Assembly: GCF_026914265.1 (NCBI RefSeq)
Contig: NC_069126.1
Location: 41,327,237-41,391,236 of the forward strand
Origin: Mya arenaria
Taxonomy: Eukaryota > Mollusca > Bivalvia > Myida > Myidae
DNA: 64,000 nucleotides
Reading direction: 5' to 3'
The notes under the pieces were generated by a model. That model saw only the letters and a program-made list of their open reading frames with translations, had not been told where the DNA came from and made no database searches. Both the position numbers and the translations under genes were made by a program. Shown piece after piece: positions 25,201 through 38,750 of the stretch. Each line of letters starts with the position of its first letter. The first letter of the stretch is position 1.

Positions 25201-25289
25201 TCTATTGATCTAAAATAAAGTGTTGTTTGTGTTATTGTCTGCATGAATAATTAGAAACGGGTTTTGTAAATACCTTTTTCAACATGTAA

Positions 25290-25450
25290 CCATTTTAAGA
25301 TCTATATGCTTTTATTCCGAGGTTTTCATTGTTATGTTTGTTAGGTTATGTATGTTAGCTTTCATGTCGGGAAATAGCTCATTGAGCTTATGTTTCCTGT
25401 TATTTTAAATCCGACTATAAATAAAGATTCTTGTATCTTATCTTATCTCT
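25290..25450 (+). mobile_element. LINE-like 3' tail
   Basis: Ends AATAAAGATTCTTGTATCTT followed by short TCTTA repeats, the form of CR1/L2-type LINE 3' ends. A shorter similar end lies near 35450-35475. Confidence 0.5.
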
Positions 25451-25734
25451 TGTATGTAGGCTTAATCATAATAATTTCAACTTTCGCGGATGTTTAAAGG
25501 CCCGCATACTGCTTTTCATCCAATCAACATTTGCTGGGTCAGATCTTGCTTCAGCCAATGAGGTTTTATTCCAAGCCAATTAAATGAAATGTTCTTACTC
25601 CGCCAGTTCTGAATCATTAAGATTTACCTTCATGTCATATAACTATGAATGATATAACACTAAAACGAAAGGGAAAAAAAGTAATTAAATGATTAAATAA
25701 AAAAAACTAATCCTCAACCAAGGCCAAATATTAA

Positions 25735-26950
25735 TGCAATCCAAGATCCCTCTGATGGCGAACTCTGCCTAGATGATGCTAGTAAAGCTGAAATACTCAA
25801 TACCCACTTTAAAAATCAATCTTTATTAGATGATACCGGCCACATTGTTCCGCCAGCCAGTAATCATAACAGTAACCGCAAAATTGACAATATCACAGTG
25901 CTACCAAATGAGATAACTGACATTATATCATCATTGCCTGTTAATAAAGCCTCAGGACCCGATGGCATAAGCAATCGAATCCTAAAAGAATATTCTAACG
26001 CGTTAGCTCGCCCGTTGTGCTCCCTATTTAATATGTCTCTCTCAATCGGTAGATTTCCAAAATTATGGAAAGATGCTAATGTGTGTGCAGTTTTCAAAAA
26101 GGGTGATTCCACACTTCCTGTTAACTATCGTCCTATATCCCTACTTAATACAATGGAAAAGGTGTTTGAAAGGGCAATATATAAACACTTCTTTAACCAC
26201 CTTCGTGACATAAACTTTTTTACCCCATTCCAGTCAGGCTTTCGGCCAGGCGATTCTACTGTTAATCAGCTTGCATACCTTTATAACACATTTTGTAAGG
26301 CATTAGATGATGGCCTAGAAGTTAGAGCAGTATTCTTTGATATCAGTAAGGCATCATACGTGCATGGAATGAACTTCCACAGAATATGCGGGATTGTCGT
26401 TCAATTGCATCCTTTAAATATGCACTTCGTAGTCGATTGCCAGTCTGCCCGCTTTACTATTATTACGGTAACCGCCGATTACAAGCACTTCACACTCGAC
26501 TGCGTACTAGTTGCAGTGGTCTTAACTATCACCTTTATTGTAAAAATATTATCAGCTCTCCTCTTTGCGAGTGTGGTGAAGTTGAAAGTAGTACTCACTA
26601 TTTTATGCATTGTCCTTTATATACCGACTCTCGACAAACTTTCTTTCGTGATATGTCAATTATCACAGAAATTAACATTGGTTTCATTCTCCATGGCAAT
26701 CCAACCCTAAACAACGAGAACAACTCCAAAATATTTGATACTGTTCATAAATTCATACAAGACTCGAAACGTTTCTGATCATAACCTGACTTACAATGTG
26801 TTTCCCCAATATGGTATGTACCCAACTTCTTTTCTTCCTTCATATCTGTCCACACCCTACTTATATATCCTTTATACTGTCACTTGTGCTTATTTTGTAT
26901 CTATTATGTATCATGTTTGAACTATTGAATCCATATCTAAAAAATAAAAC
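25735..26950 (+). mobile_element. Non-LTR retrotransposon fragment, internally deleted RT
   Basis: The plus strand first reads the N-terminal reverse transcriptase region: NKASGPDGISNRILKEYSN, then VCAVFKKGD, NYRPISLLNTMEKVFERAI, FQSGFRPGDSTVNQLA and AVFFDISKA (palm motif A). At about 26348 it jumps to the C-terminal region in another frame: IIRAWNELPQNMRDCRSIAS, RLQALHTRLRTSC and a Cys-His stretch CECGEVESSTHYFMHC. The catalytic YADD segment and everything between is deleted, so it cannot be active. The motifs fit a Jockey/CR1-like LINE. It sits between receptors A and B and lacks a 5' end. Confidence 0.9.
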
Positions 26951-27189
26951 AAACTTATTCCTATGTTTTTAGCATTAGAAACAACCTTTCTCGCATAAAT
27001 GATATATATCGTCTAATCGTCAATCATACGCATTTTTCTGGAAATGAGTAATTTAATTCCTTTGGAGAAGAAATCTATAAGCTTTGCTTTCGTTCCAATC
27101 CATTTCAATATTAAAGACAACTTGTGTGTGTGTGTATATTCTGTGTAGTTTGTTTGTATATGGTGAATAAAATATGTTTAAATCAAATA

Positions 27190-27690
27190 AAAAAAACTCG
27201 CCTTCGCCATGTCCTGTTTTTAAGCAAATTGGAAGAGTAGTAGTGTTTTTTGTATTTAGAACGCTCTTTTTTACTTATTTCTGCCAAAATCCGGAGGAAA
27301 ACAAAAACCTTCGGCCTTGACGTCGTTTCAGAAATTTACATTTTCGACAACAAATTGTTTCGTTTAAATGTATGTTATAGTATATCAATTTCTGCAATTG
27401 TTGAGGAAAATGATTTGTGTGGTTTCCAATACAGCCGTAGGCCAGATATTGTCAACATGTTTTCATAAAGTTTGTTTGTAGACCTAGCTCACAAAACACG
27501 TTCGATTTCTTGCAAATTTAGGCTAGACAACGTTCTTATTGAGTTACCTGGGGCTCGCAACGGCAACTATATATCTTCATAACATAATACGAAGAACATA
27601 CGCTCTAGTACATTTTATTTCGTGCACAGGTGTGCTAAAATGACCAGTTACACACAAAATCATGTACATCAACATCACATTCATGTTCTG
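27190..27690 (+). other. Spacer module part 2, copy 1
   Basis: Shares CTCGCCTTCGCCAT, GCCAAAATCC(G/A)GAGG, TCTGCAATTGTTGA, TTGTGTG(G/A)TTTCCAAT and CGATTTCTTGCAA with 47500-47960. Best readings include LNVCYSISISAIVEENDLCG (copy 1) and STCFHGVCLKKLANYTLSIS (47.7 kb), Cys-containing and vaguely Ig-like, but frames differ between copies. Probably decayed coding exons of an unrecognised family. Confidence 0.35.
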
Positions 27691-28519
27691 TTATATTGGA
27701 TAAGGTAAACGAATCAAAATCTTACAAAATAATCAACTATATGCACACAATACAACAATCACATATACCATAGTTTCAGTGTTTCACTAATACCAATTTA
27801 GTGCTTATAAATAAATGTTCAGCGATTCACTTCAAACACGTGAACTTCCTTTGGAATGGGGTTAACCCGGTCTACAAGATCTCAACATCAAAGACAGTCC
27901 CAACATTGCACAGTTAAACCTTTAGGCCTATTTAGAGTCTACAACAACTTATAAACAAATAAACAACATAACAACATATAAACTTATTACAAACTTATAG
28001 TACTTAAGAGCCAGATACAAACAATCTCACTGGATGAATATAAACGCAGACAGAGTAACAGTAACAGTGGCAACTTCTCCAAGGAGACAAGACACCAATG
28101 GCAATGCACTATTAGTACAAACGTAACCAAAAGCATTGAGGATTTGTGCCTATATTTGTGCGCCCTGAGTATATGAAGCGTTCTCGGTAAACACTATAGA
28201 TATGGTTTACATTAACATATTATTGGATTAAAAGATAAAGAATTAATGATACGCAGTATTTTGGAAATAGCGAATGATTAACAAACGATAACAATGCACT
28301 TCTAAGTTGCTGTCTAATATAAAATGTACAATTGTCAATATATTACAAGAAAGAAGTACATAAAAGAATCACACTTAAGAACAATATCAATACATTTTCT
28401 AACAGTTAACATTGCCTTAACGGCCTTAAAACGGTTTGCGAAATTAAAGTGATTACAGGAATTCCGAATGACACAAATACGTCTATATAGTAAATATTTT
28501 GACTTGTAACCAACATCAT

Positions 28520-31500
28520 TTATATAGCATGAATGTAGTTTGTGTCCGGTGCGATGGTCCGACGACCACTGTGGGCTGACGGGGTATCTACATAGTCGTA
28601 GTGGCTGACATTTTCGTTTGAACGGTCCTGGATTCCGTCCATATCCAATAGTGGCGGTGCGTTTTCGTTTTCGATTGCATTTGCAGACACTCCTCCCTTC
28701 AAATAACTTTATTATTATCATTTACAGTATTGGTGACACTCTTTTTAAACGAATACTGAGAAACATGATATTATTATTCCAAGACACAAACAAAAACTAA
28801 TTATCTAAGAAATGTATAATATATATATAATGGTTACGCTGATGGTAGCTGAGGATGTAGCGTACCTCGTACAATCACTAACAACCCTCAGTGGCTTCTA
28901 ACACACGATATCACACGTTTTGTATGAAACCGCTTCGCTCTCGAGTGGTATAAAGCTACTGAAGGTTTCAGTTACGAAAAATGTATAAAGTGACCCCAAC
29001 CCTGACATTTAAATGCTTTACACAAATCGTAAAATATAATACAAAATCACATGTTTTTGAATACGTGTATTGAAGCTGATCCCTCATAGATTGAACGATT
29101 TGACAACTTTTTTAATTTTTTATCTTGGAACGAGGTAATTTTTGCAAAAACTCAATGGAAACCAGTTGATATATAAATTAGATCGCATATTTTTATATTT
29201 AAGTTCAAAATTTGATGTTTTATGCATTAGCCATAAAACATTTATTTTCGAACAGAAATATGAAAATCTACGATCTGTTTTTTTCAGCAACCTGATATTA
29301 TTGGTTTGTAGATATTTACGCAAAAAATTGCTCTTTCCAAGACAAAAAAATAAAATGTAAAATTGGTCTAGAGTGCAGCTTTAAATAAGAGTTTCGTTTT
29401 TTAAGCATTAAACTGGTTTTGAATAACGATGTCTTACACGTCTGGCAACATAAATAATAAATCATATCGGGAGCTGAAACATTATATGGTTCTTGATAAC
29501 GAAGACTTCACATTTGTTGGCTATAAGTTAAGGATATCTTACTAAATGTCGAAGCGTGGTTGTCTCAATATTAGACTGAATTTCATCGTACACATGTGAA
29601 CTTCGCTCTTCAGGTCGTCTTCGAACCGTTTCAAAAACTGTGTCAAAAAGAAAAAGGTTTTCATCAATCATGTAATTACTGTGTTCCTGGGATTAAAATC
29701 AAAATGAAATGTTTACAGACTCCAAAACACTCGAAGACATTCTTACACTCATCTGAATGCCATTGCACTCATGTGAACGTCAACAGTTTATGTGTTTTAT
29801 TTTTTGTGCAAACGATCAGCGAATTTAACCGATGTCAACAATATTCAAGTATAACATTAAAACCAATGAAAATTATTCTTCTGAATGCATTGATAATTGA
29901 CCCAAGGTTCATTGATAAACATTAACGTTATATTCATATAAGTGTGCATTTCTGCACAATTTGTCTTTTATCTTAATTCTCTTAAGTGTTTACTTTAGAG
30001 TTTTTGTCTGCTAAACATGTCTCAGCAGCTTCCAATTAAAACATCAATCCAGTGTACTTGCATGGATCTTACATGCATATGTATCTCAAATGGTTGTACT
30101 TTCTCAAGCTTCAATCATGGTTGTTCGTATTCAGAGACAGGTTGTGCTGAATTAAGCAGTGAGGTAGCAAGCGTCCATTGATAGATAAACATAATCAACA
30201 TTTTAAATTTCTCGAGGTTGACACATTAAACTGAATGAATTTCCGAATGTCAGCCTTTGCAAATTTATGTGCCGCTTGTTACTATAATCACAGAAAATCA
30301 ATTAACATTTTATTACTTTGATCCAAACCTAGGATTAGCAGGAAACAAATGACATCGAAAGCGTAATATTTCACAATTGTATTCACTGTCTTAATTCTTG
30401 TGGTTTTGGGTTACATAAACACAACACAATATTTTAATTTTGTATCAATGAGCTTATGATTGGCAGCTGAAACCTTAAAAGATTTTCAATTGTATTTATG
30501 ATATTTTTTTATATAATTCATTTAAATATGTTTTATGTATATTTAATTCATTAAGATTTGTTTTCGTAATCAATTTGGAATGTCTATGAGTGTGACGTAT
30601 GTTACATATTTTGTAGATACTAAACTTGTATATAACACTTTTTAAACCAAAACAAATCAATAGAAAGGTACCTTATGATATATATCACCAGGGAACATGA
30701 TGATATTTACAAAGGTTTTTAAAAAAATTATTTAGGCTTGTATGTATAGTAAACAAGAAATGATAACTTACCGCCTTGATTTTCAGTACTAAAAAAGAAC
30801 GCAACAAATATTTTGTTTAGTTCAAGGAGAAATGTACTTAAACTGCCTTATCGGAAAAAACTGTCCGGAATGAGTTGCAAAATCTATCAAAAATTTAAAT
30901 CAATCCAACTTTACAACTTGATAGCAGTTATGTGAAATTTTAAATATATAATTTAAACTTGCAATTGATACGTACATTTCTATTGTGTTGACTGCGTTGT
31001 CCGTTCGTCGTTTAAGAAATATACATCCTATAAAAGATTTATATATATTATATATACTAAATCTAGATCTCAATAGCTGTTTTGAGGAGTCTACGTATCT
31101 TATTGTATTTTGCAACTAGATACGTTGTAATACGGTGCATAACATAACATTGAACAACAAATAAAGCAGAACAATTAAAAAGGTATCATCAAATTGTTAA
31201 CTTAATGATTTTTCACACAACACGTGTTTATTTCTAACCGTTTACTCCAGTCGACCCTTTCAAAACTTCCCATTTTGCGTATTGTACAGAAAAGTGCTTT
31301 TTACTTAATTCAGTATCTATATCATTTTGACCTTTGAAACACTTGCAATATTAAATACAATGGTGAAATATGGGCATCTTATATTTTGTGTTCAAGATTA
31401 ATATTATGTTTGGAATGCATTGTGTTTAAATGGTAAATCGCTGAATAAATATATGGCATAAAGACATGTTCGTATGAAACAGAGTGCTTAACTTTGGAAA

Positions 31501-34500
31501 AAATCACGGACGTATAGGTCCGTGACAAAATTAATGAAATATCTGAACACTTAGATATCCGGATGTTTAAGGCGTTTGGATTTGGTCGACGATGCTATCA
31601 GAAAAAATATATATTTATAGTTTTGCACTCGATTTACAGCCATTGAAAAGTAAGAACTATTATTATCAAACCTCAGATGAATGAAAACTTAGTTAATTTG
31701 ATGAGAGTATAATATGCAAAATACTTACTTCCGATTACAAACAGGATGCAGAATCCACAGATAACGGCTGCCCCAATAAGTACATTGTTGACTGGGAATC
31801 GGAATGTTGAAAACAATGTCTGAATGTCCTTTTCATGGGATTGACTGCCTGCAATTGTTTGTTTCCAATAAAATTGCAATATCATTGAAAGAAGCTAATT
31901 AAAGACATTTCATGCTTTATAAGTTTTATAAATATATGAAAAGCTGATTACCAACCCTTTGTCACTGAACTTAAAACTTTCAATGACACTTTCTCTGGGT
32001 TTATTTTTTTGCAAAAAAATATCCGTTCACCGTCGCCGGCATGATTTAATGTTAACAGGCATTCGTCTGTTTTGTTACAAGTCTTTATAATAGTGCTTTC
32101 TCCATCTTCCCACCAAAGCGTATATTGCCCGTTTGCATTGAACTCATCCAACACAGTACATTTTACGACCACTGTGGTATCCGGAGGTACATCAACTGGT
32201 GACGTCGTGTTCAAGTACAGGGTCGGACCACCTAAAATGAAGTGTAGGCATTGTGGAGATCAGAACAAAATTAAATCTGTTAAATGATTAAAAGAAAAAA
32301 TAACAGTTTTTATACATTTTATGATATTTGCGACTTACTGTTTTGGTAAATTGGTAAAACACTGTGTCTATAATATAGTACAATATAATAATACATTCCG
32401 CATAATGATCTTTCGGCAAATCAAAAGGCATTATAAGTATGGAGATAGTAATCTCGGATTGATAAATAGTGTGGACGTACGTCGACAACATAAATACAAT
32501 CGAGTATGTACCTGAAAATGATACGGTATAATTTTGAGTTAAATGGGTTGAGAAATGATCGCATCTTGTGGAACATGTAATGGTTCCCCCAGCAACACCG
32601 TTAGTCACTTTGTAAATCGCATTGGAAACAAAACGGTAACTCCCATGTTCAACAATAGTCTCATTACTTAATGCAATATAACGTAAATCATCCCTGTTGC
32701 TTGGCCAATCAATTGCGCAAGGTGGATTTGATTCATTCGTTTCACAAGAAAGGATTTTGTAACAGATAGAAACACTGTCGTTATATTCTTTTTGTATTTT
32801 GTTCACGGACATCGAAATAACCGACGGCGGATCTGAAAACAGAACACGACAGAATCTTATAAAGCTGTTATTGTTTACAATTCAGAAACACTAATAAATA
32901 ATAAATAACAATTCCTTCCGTGCTACACACATTTATCACGAGAAGGATATGTTTATTAAGTGTGTAAGGCCTTATCTTAATCACCTATTTTTGAACTTCT
33001 TTGAGTACGCATATCTTATACAATAAATACGCGGTTTAAACTTACATTTGATACTGATGTTTTTGCATATGGAATGATCTGCTATTGCAAAGTCGTCAAA
33101 ACTTTTCGTGGTGCAACACATTTCTTTTCCATTCCACAATTTTTTAGTCTTAGTCACTTTAGCTGTACTTGTAAATGTATGAGAAGATCCATTAAATAAA
33201 TCAGTTTGTAGAGCATCAGATAGCAAAACATTGCCGACACGTATATCTATTACCGGAGCTGGGATAGCATTGTGCACTGTACAGGTTATTGTCGAGCTTT
33301 CACCGTCAAGAAATTCAGGAACTGTAAGAACGGGTGGGCTACCTTTCTCTGGAATTAAATCAAGGATTAAAACAACATCCCATATTATACACGATAGAAC
33401 AATATGATATCCTAACAATATAATAACAATGTATTATGTATATGATACTTGCTTACCTACGTTATATAGAATGCCGTTTACTTCGTAAGGTGTTTCAATG
33501 GCTGCATTTGAAACCTGACATGTCACATTCCGTCGCGACAGTCCGTCCATTTGTTTGTAAATGTTACTAAATACGTAAAACCCTTTGTTCCATTCGCTTT
33601 CAGCAAGAACAAATGTTTCCTGTCCCAGTAAAAGTACTGTTTGTACAGGTTCTGTTCCATTTTCAGTCTGACAATATAGAAGAAGAATGAAGGACCCATC
33701 CTCCGAATATCTTGTAACATTAGGCCCAGTCATTGTTTGAAAGTGTGTGCCGCCTTCCATTCTGTATTTCCATTATATGTCACACCCCAAAGGGTAGAAC
33801 GGTGTCGCTCTCAGTGTAACCTCCCTGTTCACAAACGCTGGTCCTACCACTGATATGGTTCCGAACTGGTTCCTGGCTTCGCAGATATACCGTAACAGAG
33901 CTAAAAATGTAGTAAACAAAAAAATGAAAAATGAAAGCGAGAACACACGTCACGCTCAAAAAGTATTTTACTCGTAAACTGAAAACATATATCCATAAAG
34001 ATAAATTTAGGTTGCGATCAGTTTTAATTGCAACTGAATCTATAAGAGCTATGCCGAAAAACTGTACGATTATTATCATTCAATCTGATTTTGCTACATT
34101 AAGTATCTTGAAGACGATATGGCATTGAAATCAATTTTGACATACATTTATAAACGCAGACGGTAAGAACGCTACATCACTAATATTAAGTATCTAAAAA
34201 CGTTATAATTCTAATAAATTATTTCCATTGGTTTAATTTTTGCCCTCTTCTAGAACATGTTTGTAGAAACGCCGATAGGCTATTCCATTCCCTTATAATG
34301 ATTGTTATAATCTCATCAGTATAACATGTCATTTTTTACAATTTAATTAATACTTTTAATCCTTAAACCGTTGGTAGTGTCAACAATATTTTGGCCCTTA
34401 TTTAGAATGTTGAACAAATTTTACATTGTTCATGCTTGAAAACGTCGATGACTTAATTGAAAGATTCGAAGCAGCTCAAACATCAGTATCAGTAGAAGTA

Positions 34501-34635
34501 GCAATAAAATAAGTTGATGTAGTAATAACACTTATTGAAGTTTAACATATAAAACAAAAATAATCTAAATGTATCTTACGAACCAGTAAAGCGCACTAGA
34601 AATTGAACACCCCTTATAATCCATGGTGGTAGCAT
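28520..34635 (-). pseudogene. Receptor B: hybrid Ig receptor (A-type TM, C-type tail), probably non-functional
   Basis: Exons, 5' to 3': 34635-34584, 33900-33457 (fusion of the first and third Ig exons), 33348-33046, 32832-32512, 32231-31956, 31848-31729, 31027-30976, 30788-30772 (17 nt), 29637-29543, 28696-28520. Sum 1857 nt, divisible by three, but codon TAA at 33775-33773 replaces the Glu found in A and C, and the preceding Trp is Leu. An ~1-kb deletion joins ...EDGSFIL to LYCQTENG in frame, removing the rest of domain 1, all of domain 2 and the start of domain 3. It is the only locus with an intact D5 exon. The membrane helix (VLIGAAVICGFCILFVIG), basic exon and 17-nt exon are A-type; the tail is C-type: HVYDEI, S-H-Y-D-Y-V (fits ITIM) and terminal NYIHAI. 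Start-downstream expression cannot be excluded. Confidence 0.8.
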
Positions 34636-34796
34636 TGCTGGTGCAACAAATATTATTTATCCTGATGAATATGACTCCTGCACTTTGGTTGAATTTGTTG
34701 AACAATTCTTTCCAATGGATACTAGTAATCACAATGTTTAAAAAAAGAGACAGACCGTCCCTCATTTCTTCTTTGAGGAAAGTAAGTATTTTTTGC

Positions 34797-34840
34797 TCTT
34801 TCGGTTTACAATTGTTTAACTGAAGAGCCGGAAACTCATT
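34797..34840 (-). promoter_or_regulatory. Conserved block upstream of exon 1, locus B
   Basis: CTTTCGGTTTACAATTGTTT then AACTGAAGAGCCGGAAACT, the counterpart of the block at 23646, about 160 bp upstream of the B start. Confidence 0.5.
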
Positions 34841-35059
34841 CTTTTCATAGTTTTATACAGAAATAATTCTTACTTTTATATGTATTATACAAGTTCCCAT
34901 TCGCAGACAGTCGACACAATTAGAGTATTCTTGTAAGTAGTCACTGTACGGACAGAAACGATACCAATTGTCAAGTTCAAACCACATTAAAAATGATGAT
35001 TTAATATTTATGCTGAATTGATATTTATACTAAGGGTTTAGTACACTATGGAAATTTTA

Positions 35060-35200
35060 ATCTGTACTGAATCAATCTTAATTCCAAGTCTGAATCCTGA
35101 AACACGTATAAAATACATGCTCGATCTTTGTTTTAAATTAAAAAAATCGTATACTCATACATATATACATGGACAGAAAGAGTGTGCAAAACATTATAAT
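35060..35200. repeat. Duplicated upstream segment, copies at 23770 and 49215
   Basis: TCAATCTTAATTCCAAGTCT, AAAATACATGCT, ACTCATACATATATAC and GGACAGAAAGAGT(T/G)TGCAAAAC recur in order at 49215-49360 and partly at 23780-23880, placing this in the same duplicated unit. Confidence 0.75.
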
Positions 35201-35539
35201 ATACTGGTCAAAAAGTCATACTACTAGGTATAAAATGGTATAAAGTTTCGAATGTATGGAAAAAAACGTTTTCATGTCATACATAATATGAAATAATGAA
35301 TCAAGGACAATTGTTCATTGCAATTTTCAATGAAGCTCATTGCTGTGAACAATGCCTTTTATCGATTTGATCAATATAGGGGTCAGGGTGTAAAGGTCAC
35401 AATACAGCTCGTTTCGGCGAATAACCGTTTTGTTTGGCCAACCACTGGAATATAAAAATCTTTAATCTTATCTTAATTGTATAAGGCGTATATGTTCTCT
35501 TATTTTAAACCTTAGTAATGTGTATATCCCCCGAAACTG

Positions 35540-36400
35540 TCCCTGCATTCAATCATTCTGCCTCTTGATGAATTACGAGTTTTGTCATTTTCTGTTAAGA
35601 AATTGCATCCCATTCCTGTTCAAGAAAGAAGGTCCACTTGGGTGCTATGTGGCGTTATACGAAGAGAAACGCGGCATCCATGATCATCCCAGACGTAAAA
35701 TGCACGAGAGGGCGGGCGAAATTGCGGGCCAGGTCATGCGCTGTATGCTATTTTCCTGGACAAACTGGTTCACAACAGCAGCCGTATGGGGCCTAGCATT
35801 GTAATATTGATATATTGGCTGGCGACCGTTTATCTGGCGTAAGAACGGAAGCACGTTCGGTCCAAGAATCTCGTCTCGATATTCCAGATATACCTCCCCA
35901 TAGCATAACTGATACTCCATTTCCCGTCATAACGGTACAATGCGCTTGACGTTCACGACGACGGCACCACAAGCTGGCGTCTGTCAACATTCTGTAGGTA
36001 AAATCGCGACTTGTTCTTGAACAACACAGTCCGCCACTGCGTTCTGTTTCAGCGCGCATGTTCGTTGCACAATGTTAGCCGGGCATGTATGTGCCGGTAT
36101 TGTAAACCTGGTTTCTTTGCCGGAACACGTGAATTATGCCAGGAGGGGTGCATCCGGTTACGAATATTTGGAATGAAACAGGTCGTTTAATTCAAGGTAT
36201 CGGTCTTCCTGGCCGGAAGTGGTTCTGAGTCGCCCTGATCGCGGCACATCACGAACGGTCCCTGTCGCTTAAAACCGTTACCATAAATCGTTGCACGGTT
36301 AACGTTGAAGCGCCCTGCAATGTTTTCATAGTTACATCCCGCATATTTCAATGCGATAACACGTATCCGGTCGTCGTCGGGTTAATTGTTACGATTTATT
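35540..36400 (-). mobile_element. Degenerate Tc1/mariner transposase
   Basis: The minus strand reads RVIALKYAGCNYENIAGRFN (helix-turn-helix), then SRFYLQNV, then NARPHTAAVVNQFVQENSIQ with MTWPAISPA. These are the Tc1 landmarks (D-E-S-R-F, D-N-A-R-P-H-T, W-P-A-x-S-P-D-L), but in each the catalytic Asp is substituted and the frame breaks more than once. TIRs are not clear; CTGGTCAAAAAGTCATAC at 35202 is a possible left end with no partner. It inserted between receptors B and C. Confidence 0.85.
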
Positions 36401-36999
36401 ACTTCAAAAAAAGTGTTATATGGACATTTCTAATGGTACTGTCTTAAAGTGAACTACTTTTAATATACATGCAGATGTTCAAAATAAAAAGAGCACTCAC
36501 AAAATAAATACCATCGTTGATGATTATTAAAATTGCATTAAAAGTCAAAAGGGAACACATATATATGCAATATTTTGCAAATATTTTTATTCCTATATTA
36601 TTAGCATCTACACTCTGTCAATAACCTAAACAGTAATAGTTTTGCTCTTGCTTGGATTTGTTAGGCATGCCACATTTATATAGTATATACCATTTATTAC
36701 TTGACCACATTGTCATGATCCACCTGAACTCTATTAACATTATTTCACCGCTGTTTGTTTTTGCTGAATTTATCTTTAGACCTCATTCGTACATTACGAT
36801 TTAACACGTGGCAAAAAAACGCAGCTTATTGCGTTTGGTTGTTGGCTGATTATTTTAATGTATTAACTCTAATACACGTTGTATTTGTTTTCTTACGAGT
36901 AATCATAGTAAACTGAACTGTATAAAGGTGTTCTTATTATTTATGATATGGCTGACATTTCAATGTATTTCAAAACCAACATAACATGTCTAGTTAACT

Positions 37000-37065
37000 G
37001 ATTGCGTGCGTGCGTTTGTTCGTTCGTGCGTTTGTGCGTTTTTGTGTGTGCGTCCATGTGTATGC
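37000..37065. repeat. GCGTTTGT / GTGCGT simple repeat
   Basis: Irregular TGCGTGCG, TTCGTGCG and TTTGTGCG units, a decayed tandem repeat. Confidence 0.7.
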
Positions 37066-37619
37066 TAAGTATACCGGGACTTAAACGAAATCATTAAGTC
37101 ACATGTAAACATACAACTATGTTTGCATTTAAAAACGCAGGAATTGGATAGTCTCAACCATCGCAAAATTAAAGTGGCAGAATGCACAACTCGCTACGGA
37201 AACTGATATGGTCCGTAGTCATCGTTTATGTATTTTTGCATAAACCATAAAGATCAAGATCAGTTAATAATGTCGGACAATAAGTATATTAGATTGTTTA
37301 AAACTGAATTGCTGTCAGTCAAGGACTCAATAAGATATACCCACATTTTAACCCTTCTTCCATTTTCAGATCGTCATAACAAAATTGATGGCTTTTTTAG
37401 ATAAGAAGTTGATTGCGTTTTAAAGAAGTAACATGTTGTGAACTCATAAGTTCGCCAACCGTTTCAATGTGGTAACCTTAGAGATGTAGTTCCCATTTGT
37501 ATTAGCATGCTGCAAATAGCCAGATTACAAGATCCGCAAATCAAAGTACCAAGATTCAATCCATTGAATTATCATGGGGTAAAACGCAATGTAAGTAAAG
37601 TAGTTATAATTTGTTTTTA

Positions 37620-38000
37620 TATTAAACAGTTGGTAAGACATATTCGCAAACATGTGAACGACATATTGATTTACAAAATCTTATTAGTGTCGCAGTCCGT
37701 CGTGTGGACCTAGTCATGCAGAGATTCAGTTGTCATTGCCACAAAAAGTGGGAAAAGTGTACATCTTCTTGTGTTAAACTGCACGAAATTAACCTATTTC
37801 AATCAGTGGTCAATGTTAGTCCCATTATTGGCTTACTTACGACATCATACCAACGATTGCATTGAAAATCACACAAACACACGAAATGGGGTTATCCTAG
37901 TTATAAGGTAAAAGGTTCTGCATACACAACTCAAATCTTTGAAACTATATACTAGCGTCCTGCGAGTGAGCATCATTTCAATAATATGTGTGTAAAGGGA
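37620..38000. repeat. Intergenic duplicated segment, copy 2
   Basis: Matches 24050-24420 in order (AAGACATATTCGCAAACATG, GCAGAGATTCAGTTGTCATT, ACCAACGATTGCATTG). Non-coding as far as I can see. Confidence 0.75.
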
Positions 38001-38639
38001 AGCAAATCTTGCTAGTTCATTAATTAGAACATAACTGTTACATTTATACATAAGTCAAGGTTGTTGACTTTATAATATAATTCATCAAATAAATCACTTC
38101 TAAGGTAACTATTGTTCTTTTTATGCACATACAAGTTAAGGTTTTATCTTAAGTTTATAGAAGTACATTGTTTAACTCGATATTGAATTTATTAATTAAA
38201 CCTTTCAAAATGTACTTAACCATTGTATTGGACATATCATATTTGTGTGGTTTATTTGTTTGCATATATATATAGTTGAATTTTTCAACTCTTTGGCTAC
38301 TATCCTTCGGTAGTAGTCCCTAGGTGTTTTTATGGTGAATGGGACCCATTGGCGTTCACTAACTTAGAACTAAGTTTAGGTATATGATTATTATGTTATA
38401 AAATAAATATAAATAACTTGGATTGTGTTGTTTCAATTAAGAGAACTAAATAAAGTTATTAAATCAGTCTTTGACAGATAAATCTATTAGGGGCCTCCAC
38501 ACGTCGTCCTTTGGCGAACTGAAGGCAAAAGGGAGCACCCAAACATCTGCGTTCGCTGGTACGTGGTGATCCGTTTGACTATATAATCAAAATCATTTCT
38601 CAACTATCATATATATATGAAACTTGGTGAAGGAAACAT

Positions 38640-38750
38640 GCAAGCAGTCTTTGTGAATTTTTCCTTCCTCGAAGCCCCGGCATTGACCCTGAGTCGAACC
38701 GAGGGTGGTCGTAACCGGCCCGTGTGCCTACAACTCGAACAAAACGTTTA
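38640..38750 (-). mobile_element. Possible tRNA-derived SINE fragment
   Basis: The minus strand contains GGTTCGACTCAGGGTC, close to a tRNA B box, after GTAGGCACACGGGCCGG. No complete tRNA fold is evident and the ends are unclear. Confidence 0.35.

Noticed and set aside
26386-26778. Independent 130-aa protein gene
   Set aside because: It is the C-terminal part of the internally deleted LINE, in a shifted frame.
36420-36600. Right TIR of the Tc1 element
   Set aside because: No inverted match to the possible left end at 35202 could be found by eye.
38058-38590. Possible solo LTR (AATAAA-bearing, GC-richer end near 38500)
   Set aside because: No second copy, no clear TG...CA ends or target duplication that I can confirm; too weak to list.
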